64,000 bases of DNA. It comes from Methylobacterium aquaticum. Its GTDB lineage: Bacteria; Pseudomonadota; Alphaproteobacteria; Rhizobiales; Beijerinckiaceae. A program made the translations under genes and the position numbers. Where the stretch lies: assembly GCF_016804325.1 (NCBI RefSeq), contig NZ_CP043627.1, forward strand, positions 1,811,001 to 1,875,000, given 5' to 3'. Each line of letters opens with the position of its first letter. The first letter of the stretch is position 1. This document shows positions 1-10,171 of this stretch, piece after piece. The notes beneath the pieces were generated by a model. The model was not told the DNA's origin. It saw only the letters and a program-made list of their open reading frames with translations, and did not search any database.

Positions 1-1119
1 GACGGCCGCTATCTCGGCGCCCAGGAAGGCGCACGCGCCGTCACCCTGCCCTACCTGCGCCAGATCGCCCAGGCCGCGGACGAGCTCGGCTATTTCGGCG
101 TGCTGCTGCCGACCGGGCGCTCCTGCGAGGATTCCTGGGTCGTCGCCTCGGCGCTGGTCCCGCTGACCCAGCGCCTGCGCTTCCTGGTGGCGGTGCGGCC
201 GGGCCTGCAACTGCCCTCGACCGCCGCCCGCATGGCCGCCACCCTCGACCGGATCTCGGACGGGCGGCTCCTCATCAACGTGGTCACCGGCGGCGATCCG
301 GTCGAATTGCGCGGCGACGGCGTGTTCCTCGGCCATGACGAGCGCTACGCGGTGACCGACGAGTTCCTCAGGGTCTGGCGCGGGCTCCTCTCCGGCGAGA
401 CCGTGACCTACCAGGGCGAGCATCTGCGGCTGGAGGACGGTCGGCTGATCTTCCCACCCGTGCAGAAGCCCTATCCGCCGCTCTATTTCGGCGGCTCGTC
501 GCCGGCCGGGATCGAGGTCGCGGCCGAGCATTGCGACGTCTACCTGACCTGGGGCGAGCCCCCGGCCGGGGTGGCGGAGAAGATCGCCCGGGCCCGCGAG
601 GCGGCCGAGAAGCGCGGCAAGACCTTCTCGTACGGCATCCGCCTGCACGTCATCGTGCGCGAGACCGAATCCGCGGCCTGGGAGGCGGCGGAGTCGCTGA
701 TCTCGCGCCTCGACGACGCCACTATCGCCAAGGCGCAGGCAACCCTGGCGCGCCAGGATTCCGTCGGCCAGAGCCGGATGATGCAGCTCCATGGCGGCCG
801 GCGCGACAAGCTCGTGGTGTCGCCGAACCTCTGGGCCGGCGTCGGCCTGGTGCGGGGTGGCGCCGGCACCGCCCTCGTCGGCTCCCCCGACCAGGTCGCC
901 GACCGGATGAAGGAGTACATCGATCTCGGCATCGACCGCTTCATCCTCTCCGGCTACCCGCACCTGGAGGAGGCCTACCGCTTCGCCGAATTGGTCTTCC
1001 CCAAGCTCCCCTTGCGCAAAACCACCGGCCGGGCGGCGACGGGTGCGCGCAACGACGGCCCGTTCGGCGAGGTGATCGCCAACGACATCGTGCCGACGCG
1101 GGGTGTGGCGGCGCATTGA
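1..1119 (+). CDS. ssuD: FMNH2-dependent alkanesulfonate monooxygenase (5' truncated by window)
   Basis: Class C flavin-dependent monooxygenase that cleaves C1 and larger alkanesulfonates to aldehyde and sulfite using FMNH2 supplied by a separate reductase, a sulfur-starvation function. The reading frame is open from the first base and reads [15 protein letters not shown], then [11 protein letters not shown], which matches the N-terminal region of SsuD after the first dozen or so residues, so only a short 5' piece is missing. Further SsuD-like stretches are [21 protein letters not shown] and the ERY motif near [12 protein letters not shown]. About 372 residues are visible against a family length near 380-390. 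It is convergent with dnaE2, 48 bp away. No other ssu gene lies in the window, so its reductase and transporter partners would be upstream. Confidence 0.93.
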   Translation, partial: DGRYLGAQEGARAVTLPYLRQIAQAADELGYFGVLLPTGRSCEDSWVVASALVPLTQRLRFLVAVRPGLQLPSTAARMAATLDRISDGRLLINVVTGGDPVELRGDGVFLGHDERYAVTDEFLRVWRGLLSGETVTYQGEHLRLEDGRLIFPPVQKPYPPLYFGGSSPAGIEVAAEHCDVYLTWGEPPAGVAEKIARAREAAEKRGKTFSYGIRLHVIVRETESAAWEAAESLISRLDDATIAKAQATLARQDSVGQSRMMQLHGGRRDKLVVSPNLWAGVGLVRGGAGTALVGSPDQVADRMKEYIDLGIDRFILSGYPHLEEAYRFAELVFPKLPLRKTTGRAATGARNDGPFGEVIANDIVPTRGVAAH

Positions 1120-1167
1120 GCGTTCGCGTCGTATTCGGCGAGCCGGCACGACCGGCTTGCCACCGCA

Positions 1168-4388
<3,221 letters not shown>

Positions 4389-4446
4389 GGGGAGCTTATC
4401 CAACCGTCAACGGCAGCATCTCGGGCATCTTCTCTATCCCACACTC

Positions 4447-4568
4447 CACCTCATCCTGAGGTGTCAGTCGATCGAAGATCGACTGACCTCGAAGGAGGGC
4501 TCCAGAGATCGCCGCGACTTCTGGAGCCCTCCTTCGAGGCTCCCGCTGGTCGCACCTCAGGATGAGGT
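4447..4568. repeat. palindromic intergenic element, family A copy 1
   Basis: Long nested inverted repeat in the gap between imuB and dnaE2. The outer arms are CACCTCATCCTGAGGTG and CACCTCAGGATGAGGT. The inner stem is a perfect 19-bp pair, CCTCGAAGGAGGGCTCCAG at 4488 and its complement at 4521. A second copy with the same outer and inner arms lies at 8541-8671. Transcribed, it would fold into a long hairpin between two cassette genes and could separate imuB from dnaE2 expression. Confidence 0.8.
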
Positions 4569-4625
4569 CGCGGGTGGGATGAAATCCAGCGGCCGAAGCC
4601 AGCAAGCTTCGAGGGACCGGGCGCA

Positions 4626-6128
4626 TCACGCCTCCCCCAGCCCATGCAGCCACCAGCGCGCGCCATCCCGCGTCAGGGAATCGCGAAACAGCCAGTAGCG
4701 GGCGCCGGTCTCGTCCTCGACCCGGTAATAGTCGCGGGTGGCCGAGACCTCGTCGTCGGACAACCACCATTCGCCGAAGATCCGCTCCGGCCCGTCGGCC
4801 CGGGCCACCCGGCGGCGGGTGCCGCGCCAGGTGAAGGCGGAGGGCGGGGCATCGGGAAGAGCGGCCAGCACCGCCACCGGCTCCGGGGCCGGCAGCAGCC
4901 GGCCGGGGCGCGGCAGGTCGGCGGGCCAGGTCACGCCGGTGGCAGGGCTCAAGGCCGCGACCCGGCGCACCGCCCGCTCGGGCCACTCGCTCTCGACCGG
5001 ACTTTTGCGAAACACCCGGCCCGGCCCGAGGCGCAGAACCAGCCGGTCGACCAGCTCGGCCATCGTGTCCGGGTCCGGCTCCTCGCCCACCGCGGCGAGC
5101 TGGCGCGCCTCCAGGCGCTCGACCCGTGGAGCGGCAAGCCGCGCCTCGTCGATTCCGTGGCCGGGATCGATGGTGGCGAGCCGCTCGGAGAGCAGGCGGG
5201 CGAGGTGGGTAGGATCGCGGCTCGGCCGGGCGGTGCCGACGCTGACCGCCTGGTCGAGCCCGTCGACCCGGCGAAACACTAGGTCGAGCCGGCGCACGCC
5301 GAGCCCGTGCCGGGTGAGATCGTCCGCCAGCATCCCGGTCAGCCGCCCGGCGACCCGGGCGAGCGTCTCGGGCGCACCGATCGGCTCCGCGAAGGCGAGG
5401 CGCACGCTGTGCTCGACGGGTGGGGCCAGGGTGGCGAGCGGTTCGGGGGCGTGGCCGAGGGCTTCGGCGAGACGGCGGGCGGGCGCCTCGCCGAAGCGCC
5501 GGCGCAACGGGCCACTCGGCTGCTCCAAGAGCTGGCCGACCCGCGCGATGCCGAGCTGAGCGAGCCCCGAGACGATGTCGCGGTCGAGGCGCAGGGCGCG
5601 GAGCGGCAGGGCGAGGAGCGCGTCGCGCTGGCCGCCGGGCGGCAGCACGATCTCGGGGCCGAGGCAGCGGGCGGCCGCCCAGGCGGCGCCGGGCGTGTCG
5701 GCGAGCGCCGCCCGGACCCGGTAGCCGGCCCGGCCGAGGCGGCGGCGCAAGCTTGCCAGCAGTGCCGCCTCGCCGCCATGCAGGTGGGCGGCGCCCGCCA
5801 CGTCGATCCAGATCCCGTCCGGCGGGTCGGGGGCGACGAGGGGGGCGTAACGCAGGCACCAGGCCGCAAGGCGCCTGAGCGCCGCGGCATCGCCCTCCGG
5901 ATCGGCTTGGATCACCGTGAGGCCCGGCACCATCGCCTGCGCCTGCGCCAGCGCCAGACCGGGGCGCAGGCCGAGTCGATGGGCGGCGCGGTCGACGGCA
6001 CCGACGACCCGGCGCGGGCCGTCCTGGGCCGCCGCCACCAGCGGCTCACCCGGCGGCGGCGCGCCGTGCCGGCGCCGCCACAGGTCGGTCGGCCAGGTCG
6101 GCAGGAACACGCAGATGACCCTTCGCAT
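4626..6128 (-). CDS. imuB: ImuB, inactive Y-family polymerase-like protein
   Basis: Y-family (DinB-like) protein of 500 residues that acts as the hub of the mutasome, bridging DnaE2 and the beta clamp. The N-terminus VICVFLPTWPTDLW has the polymerase fold but lacks the usual catalytic acidic pair near the start, as expected for ImuB. A little-finger-like region follows and the C-terminal third, ending WWLHGLGEA, is the ImuB-specific tail. Its start lies inside imuA (83-bp overlap), so the two are translationally coupled. It is followed downstream by a long palindrome and then dnaE2. Controlled with imuA from the LexA box at 6820-6834. Confidence 0.92.
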   Translation of the reverse strand: MRRVICVFLPTWPTDLWRRRHGAPPPGEPLVAAAQDGPRRVVGAVDRAAHRLGLRPGLALAQAQAMVPGLTVIQADPEGDAAALRRLAAWCLRYAPLVAPDPPDGIWIDVAGAAHLHGGEAALLASLRRRLGRAGYRVRAALADTPGAAWAAARCLGPEIVLPPGGQRDALLALPLRALRLDRDIVSGLAQLGIARVGQLLEQPSGPLRRRFGEAPARRLAEALGHAPEPLATLAPPVEHSVRLAFAEPIGAPETLARVAGRLTGMLADDLTRHGLGVRRLDLVFRRVDGLDQAVSVGTARPSRDPTHLARLLSERLATIDPGHGIDEARLAAPRVERLEARQLAAVGEEPDPDTMAELVDRLVLRLGPGRVFRKSPVESEWPERAVRRVAALSPATGVTWPADLPRPGRLLPAPEPVAVLAALPDAPPSAFTWRGTRRRVARADGPERIFGEWWLSDDEVSATRDYYRVEDETGARYWLFRDSLTRDGARWWLHGLGEA

Positions 6129-6786
6129 CGGGAGCCTCGAGGAGCCAGGTGCGGGGCTCGGCGCCCCGGGCGCGCAGCAGCGCCACGGTCCAGCGGGCCC
6201 GCGACAGGCCCGGCACGGGAAGGGCGGCGGAGGGCGCCGCGGTGACGCCCCAGCGGGTCGCGGCGGCGTTGGGCTCCGGGACGGCGCTGCCCCGGCGGCG
6301 GATCACCAGGGCGAGGCCGCCGCTGCCCTCGGCGGCGAGCTGGAGCCGCCGCGACGGGGTGAGCCCGAGCCGGGCGACCTCGCCGACCACCGCCGCGAGG
6401 CCGCGATGGCGCAGGCCCTCCTCCATGGTGGGCAGCACCTCGGCCTCGCGCCGGGTCTCGGCGTAGAGCACCCGATCGGGATGGAGGCCGACCGCGGCGA
6501 GGCCGGGGGCGAACAGGTCGCGGCTCGCCAGGCACCACAGGACCGGGCCGGGGAGCCGGGCGAGGATCGCCGCGGTGAACAGGGCCGCGAGCGCCCCCTC
6601 CCCGTCCACCGGTCCCGCCGCCAGCACCTCGTGGACCGCACCGAGGCGCAGGCCCCCGCCCGGCAGGTGCGCGTCGAGGTCGGCGACGCCGAAGGGCAGG
6701 ACCGGCCGGTCCGTCCCCTCGGGCGCCAGCCCGCCGATCCGCTCGCGCAACGCCGCGAGCTGCCGTTCCCGCTCGGCCTGCCGCAT
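6046..6786 (-). CDS. imuA: ImuA, RecA-like SOS mutagenesis protein
   Basis: First gene of the imuA-imuB-dnaE2 cassette, 246 residues from the ATG at 6786. It is a RecA/SulA-like P-loop-fold protein with LPFGVADLDAHLPGGGLRLG near residues 30-50, followed by a conserved core. In other bacteria ImuA binds RecA and ImuB and is needed for damage-induced mutagenesis. An in-frame TTG at 6816 would add ten residues but sits four bases from the LexA box, so the ATG is preferred. It overlaps imuB by 83 bp. Confidence 0.88.
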   Translation of the reverse strand: MRQAERERQLAALRERIGGLAPEGTDRPVLPFGVADLDAHLPGGGLRLGAVHEVLAAGPVDGEGALAALFTAAILARLPGPVLWCLASRDLFAPGLAAVGLHPDRVLYAETRREAEVLPTMEEGLRHRGLAAVVGEVARLGLTPSRRLQLAAEGSGGLALVIRRRGSAVPEPNAAATRWGVTAAPSAALPVPGLSRARWTVALLRARGAEPRTWLLEAPDAKGHLRVPADLADRPVAAPARRAAAG

Positions 6787-6819
6787 CTCATGCCCATCAC
6801 CGAACCGAAGCAACAACTC

Positions 6820-6834
6820 GTTCTTGTTTTGTTC
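6820..6834 (-). promoter_or_regulatory. LexA box (SOS operator) of the imuA promoter
   Basis: On the plus strand the sequence reads GTTCTTGTTTTGTTC, an exact GTTC-N7-GTTC, the LexA-binding consensus established for Alphaproteobacteria. It lies 33 bp upstream of the imuA ATG, where a bound repressor would block the promoter. This predicts induction of the whole imuA-imuB-dnaE2 cassette by DNA damage. Confidence 0.9.
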
Positions 6835-7207
6835 GGTTTCATGGACGTGTCAATCGGGGCTGTGGACGACAGGGCCGTCAGAGCCTGCCCGGACCGGGGC
6901 CCTGTTGACGGCAGCGGGGACAACGGGATCGGCGGCGCCCGGAAAGCCCTGCCGGGCAAGGGGATCGGGCGGGGCAGCGATGCGGGCTGCCGGCGGGCAC
7001 AGCCGTTGGACAACCCGCTCAGAGCCGCCAGGAGCGCCGCTGAGCTGGATTCGAGGCCGGCAGGTGCCGTACAACTGTTCTGGGGCGCGACGGGCCTCCA
7101 CGGGCCTCCTGGCGGAGAATCCGGGATTTGCGGCTCGCCGGGCATCGCCCCGGATCCGGGGCCGTCAAACCGGGGTCGTGCGGGGGTGCGTCGAGGCCTC
7201 GCGCGGC

Positions 7208-7390
7208 ACGCCGAGTCGCCTACGGAACGCCGTCCGCGATTCACACAGCTTTCCAAGCTGTTAATCGGGGGCCCACGCCGAGTAACCTACGCCCCCACGC
7301 CGAGTCGCCTTCGCCGACCCCCCGATTCCGCGCAGACCTGCCTACGCGGATGCGCCGAGTTGCCTACGCGGATGCGCAGACCAGCCTACG
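7208..7390 (+). repeat. iteron block 1, six 17-bp direct repeats
   Basis: Six copies of a 17-bp unit with consensus RCGCCGAGTYGCCTACG start at 7208, 7275, 7297, 7330, 7352 and 7374. Units at 7275/7297 and 7330/7352/7374 are exactly 22 bp apart, two helical turns, placing them on one face of the DNA. The ACCTACG or GCCTACG end is the most constant part. The copies at 7330 and 7374 vary in the first half (GCGCAGACC). Likely binding sites for the RPA-family initiator. Confidence 0.8.
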
Positions 7391-7465
7391 CGAACGGGTG
7401 GTAACCCCTTGTGGGGATTTGGAAAATCGCCACCCCATATAATACCCATATAGCTCTACGGATTC

Positions 7466-7491
7466 AGATTCGGAATCTAGATTCAGAATCT
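7466..7491. repeat. two tandem 13-bp palindromes in the origin
   Basis: AGATTCGGAATCT (7466-7478) is followed without a gap by AGATTCAGAATCT (7479-7491), each a perfect palindrome around one central base. They lie in a local AT-rich stretch (7430-7505). The same half-sites, spaced by four bases, recur at 10104-10119 upstream of the initiator gene, suggesting one protein reads both places. Confidence 0.75.
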
Positions 7492-7898
7492 CTCATAAAA
7501 AGGCTTTTCGAGATCAGGAGTTAGGGGCTTTTCGGGGTGAGCGGCGCGGAGGCGGCACCGAAGGCCTTCGGCCGGACCGGAGGCGAAGCCCCCCTCCCCT
7601 CTCGCCAGGAGGCCCGGTCAGAGTCTTGGGTGGTCGCGGCGAGAGTCGGGGGACTCGGCGGCATGAGTCCTCGCCGGACAAAGCCCAGATCAGCCGGACT
7701 CGTTTCCCCGTGGAAGAGTCGAGGCGAGGCTTGAACCGCAGGAACCGACTCGCCTGTACGCTGGCCGATGATTCGCCGTCCCGATCCGGGACTCTGTCTC
7801 GACTCCGGGCGTGTGATCGGAGTCCGGCAATACTTTGCGATGACTCATCGCGCCGGCGGACCGCAGGGTTACCGACAGGCTACTCGGTCGTCCAAGAG

Positions 7899-8087
7899 CG
7901 TAGGCAATTCGGCGTGGAGTCGTTCACGTCCCGTAGGCAGGTCTGCGTCGACTCAGGCAGGTGAAAACCGTGGAATCTCAATGGGGAAACGGGAGATTCG
8001 GGAGGCCGCGCCGGCGATGGGGCGCGTAGGCGATTCAGCGTGGTTGGATCTGCTCCCGGCAGTGGTGGGGCGTAGGCAACTCGGCGT
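7899..8087 (-). repeat. iteron block 2, four repeats in opposite orientation
   Basis: Reverse-complement iterons reading CGTAGGCAAYTCGGCGT on the plus strand start at 7899, 7932, 8025 and 8071. The copy at 7932 (CGTAGGCAGGTCTGCGT) matches the variant class seen in block 1. Spacing is looser than in block 1 (33, 93 and 46 bp). The two blocks point toward each other across about 500 bp, and block 2 abuts the AT-rich stretch at 8118. Confidence 0.75.
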
Positions 8088-8117
8088 TGGGTGGCCGGGT
8101 GCAATGGTGTGGTCGGG

Positions 8118-8230
8118 TAAGATAGCTAGTGATCATGCTGACTAATATGGTCATAAATATTCATCGTATTTGTAATATACCGATTGATCTTATAACATCC
8201 ATTCGCTTATTGCATGAATATATAAGATAG
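8118..8230. other. AT-rich stretch, possible DNA unwinding element
   Basis: About 110 bp that are strikingly AT-rich in an otherwise very GC-rich window, with runs such as CATAAATATTCATCG and GAATATATAAGATAG. It begins about 30 bp after the last iteron of block 2. AT-rich tracts beside iterons are where plasmid origins usually melt, so it is the best candidate for the opening site, though no 13-mer repeats are obvious. Confidence 0.6.
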
Positions 8231-8264
8231 GCGTCTCCCATTCGAGAGATATCAGACCCTCCAC

Positions 8265-8404
8265 GTCATCCCGGGGCTCGTCGAAGACGAGAGCCCGGGA
8301 TCCATAAACGCCGACGGTGCCGAACGAGACGGCATGCGGGCCGCTTCATCTTTGAACGTCAGCGGTTATGGATCCCGGGTTCCGCTGCGCGGCCCCAGGA
8401 TGAC
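8265..8404. repeat. MITE-like palindrome, family B (variant) copy 1
   Basis: Outer arms run from GTCATCCCGGGGCTCG at the left to CGCGGCCCCAGGATGAC at the right, with about 60 bp of non-palindromic filler between the inner GGATCC steps. Same architecture as the copies at 16746, 36560 and 60117, with arms closest to the left arm of the copy at 36560. Confidence 0.75.
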
Positions 8405-8540
8405 GTCGAGGCACGGGACACGACAGCGGCGTGAAGGCTGCCGGCATGAAGCTGTCCCACCCTCGACCTTATCCTGAGAGCCTGTTTGAGCAGGATTTTC
8501 TGCTAGGGACTCGAGGCAAGTGGCATCATCCTACCCTCTA

Positions 8541-8671
8541 ACCTCATCCTGAGGTGTTAGCCGATTGAAAATCGGCTGACCTCGAAGGAGGGCTCCAGTT
8601 AGCTCGGAGACTTCTGGAGCCCTCCTTCGAGGTCAGTCCATCAAGGATGGACTGACACCTCAGGATGAGGT
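8541..8671. repeat. palindromic intergenic element, family A copy 2
   Basis: Second copy of the element at 4447-4568: outer arms ACCTCATCCTGAGGTGT and CACCTCAGGATGAGGT, and a perfect inner 21-bp stem beginning GACCTCGAAGGAGG at 8578 paired with its complement ending at 8634. The sub-terminal arms differ from copy 1 but have compensating changes that keep the stem paired, which suggests the fold rather than the exact sequence is maintained. Confidence 0.8.
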
Positions 8672-8820
8672 GGTGGGAGGGAGACTCTTGTTATCGTCGT
8701 GCAGGGCGTGAAAACGTCAGAGATGAAAAGAAAATAATCCTATCAACAGTCATGACAAACACAACGCCGTCTCGGCGCTCACACGCGCACCGTCATCCGC
8801 CGCCTCGACCCCCCTCCCCT

Positions 8821-8837
8821 CGTAGGCAACTCGGCGG
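8821..8837 (-). repeat. single iteron at the 3' end of the initiator gene
   Basis: CGTAGGCAACTCGGCGG, a 16/17 match to the block 2 iteron at 8071. It lies immediately beyond (and just touching the plus-strand side of) the initiator stop codon at 8840-8842, about 730 bp from the nearest other iteron. Confidence 0.7.
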
Positions 8838-8839
8838 AA

Positions 8840-9973
8840 TCAAGCCCTTGCCCGGGCTCGCTTATTCGCGAGCGCCGCCTTGGGCGGCACCAGCAGGTCC
8901 TTCGGATCGGAGGGCAGCAACTGCATCCCGCCATCGTCGAGAGTCAGGCGCAGGCGCGGAAACACCTCGGTGAGATGGGCGACATCCTTGCGGAATTCCT
9001 GGCGGAACGAGCGGATCGAGCCGTTCTCGCTGCCGAACTGCTTGTAGAGGTTGTCCCAGGTGAGCCGCAGGGGCCGCTCCAGGCGCGAGAGCCGGTAGCC
9101 GACCCAGAACAGGAGGTCGAGCTTGCGTGCCGAGCCGGCGAAGGCGCGGGCGGCGCGGATGTCGACCGGCAGGGCGTGCTGGATCAGGTTGTCGTAGAAC
9201 TCGCGGTGGAAGGTGATTGTCGAGGACCAGAGCAGGCCCTGGTCCGGGTGGTTGTGCAGCGGCAGCCACACGTCCATCTGCCGGAACGGCGGCACGTTGA
9301 GGGTCGAGGCCCGGGTGCCGTCCCACAGGCCGATCTGCATCGAGCAGGCGGCGAGCCGGTTGAGCTGCTCCTTGAACTGCTTGAGCGTGCCGCGCTCGCC
9401 GCCGGTGACCGGAAATCCCATGTCGCGGATGAAGCCCGACATGCTCTGCGCCACCTCGACCTTGGGGCTGCGCTGGCGCACCGCCTCGGTGCAGAGATGC
9501 AGCAACAGGAGCCGCGCCTTCGGGCCGTAGGGCAGCCCCTGCATCTCCATCTCGCCGGTCGACGGGTTGATGAGCCGGCCGGCATTGATGGCGAGCGTGT
9601 TGCGGCCGTATTCCCGCGAGACGTTGGTGACGCCCTTCGGCTCGCGATACGGCAGGCCGCAGAGCGCCAGGACCGAGTGGATGTGCTGGATGTTCTCGGG
9701 CGCCGCCGGCTCGTTCTCGATCACCTCGCGCACCATGTCGCGGCGGCGCGCGTTGCGGGGCAGCCGGGCGCGCTCGGCCGCGGCCTCGGCCTTCAGCTCC
9801 ACCAGCTTGTCGCGCGCTTCCGACTCGGCGTCGCGCTTGGCCTGGCTGGCGCGCACGAAGGCGAGCGTCGCCTTGTAGGCGACGCTGCCGCGCGCCTTCT
9901 CGACGATCTCGATCAGGTCGGGGTCGCGCACGCCCTCGACCGGTTCGAGGACGGGTTGCGGCGGGGTCGTCAT
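8840..9973 (-). CDS. plasmid replication initiator, RPA/RepA family
   Basis: Plasmid replication initiator of the RPA (plasmid-encoded RepA) type, 377 residues from the ATG at 9973. The core has GLPYREPKGVTNVSREYGRN, then GEMEMQGLPYGPKARLLLLH and SPKVEVAQSMSGFIRDMGF, with a C-terminal DNA-binding-like region (RLERPLRLTWDNLYKQFG). It would bind the iterons to start replication. The frame is open to a GTG at 10102 (420 residues), but that start would place two operator-like inverted repeats inside the coding region. ATG at 10021 is another option. It is third after repA and repB, where repABC replicons carry repC, but it does not look like RepC. Confidence 0.82.
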   Translation of the reverse strand: MTTPPQPVLEPVEGVRDPDLIEIVEKARGSVAYKATLAFVRASQAKRDAESEARDKLVELKAEAAAERARLPRNARRRDMVREVIENEPAAPENIQHIHSVLALCGLPYREPKGVTNVSREYGRNTLAINAGRLINPSTGEMEMQGLPYGPKARLLLLHLCTEAVRQRSPKVEVAQSMSGFIRDMGFPVTGGERGTLKQFKEQLNRLAACSMQIGLWDGTRASTLNVPPFRQMDVWLPLHNHPDQGLLWSSTITFHREFYDNLIQHALPVDIRAARAFAGSARKLDLLFWVGYRLSRLERPLRLTWDNLYKQFGSENGSIRSFRQEFRKDVAHLTEVFPRLRLTLDDGGMQLLPSDPKDLLVPPKAALANKRARARA

Positions 9974-10024
9974 CTCCACCAAAGGGCTCCGCACGGGGAT
10001 GCGCGCCGCCAGGGCGTGCATCGT

Positions 10025-10043
10025 GACTCTGCATGGCGGAGTC
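10025..10043. promoter_or_regulatory. inverted repeat upstream of the initiator gene (operator candidate 1)
   Basis: GACTCTGC-ATG-GCGGAGTC, eight-base arms with one mismatch, 52 bp upstream of the ATG at 9973. The half-site resembles part of the iteron and is shared with the larger inverted repeat at 10060-10088. Iteron-like inverted repeats in front of rep genes commonly let the initiator repress itself. Confidence 0.6.
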
Positions 10044-10059
10044 GTAACGCGCGAAACCC

Positions 10060-10088
10060 GAATCGGCAGAGTCCAACTCCGCCGATTC
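10060..10088. promoter_or_regulatory. 13-bp-arm inverted repeat upstream of the initiator gene (operator candidate 2)
   Basis: GAATCGGCAGAGT and ACTCCGCCGATTC are separated by three bases and pair at 12 of 13 positions. The right arm contains CAACTCCGCC, one base different from the iteron core CAACTCGGCG. It lies between repB and the initiator, so it fits an autoregulatory operator. Confidence 0.65.
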
Positions 10089-10103
10089 CCGAAGCAGAGC
10101 ACC

Positions 10104-10119
10104 AGATTCCTGTGAATCT
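10104..10119. promoter_or_regulatory. AGATTC-N4-GAATCT palindrome upstream of the initiator
   Basis: Perfect six-base arms, AGATTCCTGTGAATCT. The same half-sites form the two tandem palindromes at 7466-7491 in the origin. Confidence 0.6.
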
Positions 10120-10127
10120 CTGTGTCT

Positions 10128-10154
10128 AACCGGCGAGTCTTCGTCCCGCCGGTT
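10128..10154 (-). terminator. hairpin between repB and the initiator gene
   Basis: AACCGGCG and CGCCGGTT arms with an 11-base loop, starting 18 bp past the repB stop codon. There is no T-run, so an intrinsic terminator is uncertain. In repABC plasmids this gap encodes an antisense RNA with a terminator hairpin, and this could be a short counterpart. Confidence 0.45.
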
Positions 10155-10171
10155 GCCTATGGGATCGATCC

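Larger units (their letters stand above)
6835..8839. other. non-coding replication origin region (oriV candidate)
   Basis: Two kilobases without a credible gene: the open frames here are short and low in quality. The region holds six iterons in one orientation (7208-7390), two back-to-back 13-bp palindromes (7466-7491), four iterons in the opposite orientation (7899-8087), a strongly AT-rich stretch (8118-8230), a MITE-like palindrome (8265-8404), a family A palindrome (8541-8671) and a last iteron just past the initiator stop codon. This combination next to a plasmid initiator and partition genes is the layout of an iteron-regulated vegetative origin. No DnaA box was recognised by eye. Confidence 0.75.

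Noticed and set aside
7208..8087. Possible CRISPR array
   Set aside because: The 17-bp repeats have spacers of only 5-16 bp in the phased parts, occur in both orientations and vary in sequence. Iterons next to an initiator gene explain them better, and there are no cas genes.
7537..8145. Small open frames in the origin region (65-125 residues)
   Set aside because: They run through iterons, lack ribosome sites and recognisable motifs, and overlap each other in several frames.
8840..10102. RepC identity for the initiator
   Set aside because: The sequence blocks (GLPYREPKG, MQGLPYGPKARLLLLH) fit RPA-type plasmid RepA rather than RepC, though its operon position would suggest RepC. Kept as RPA with moderate confidence.
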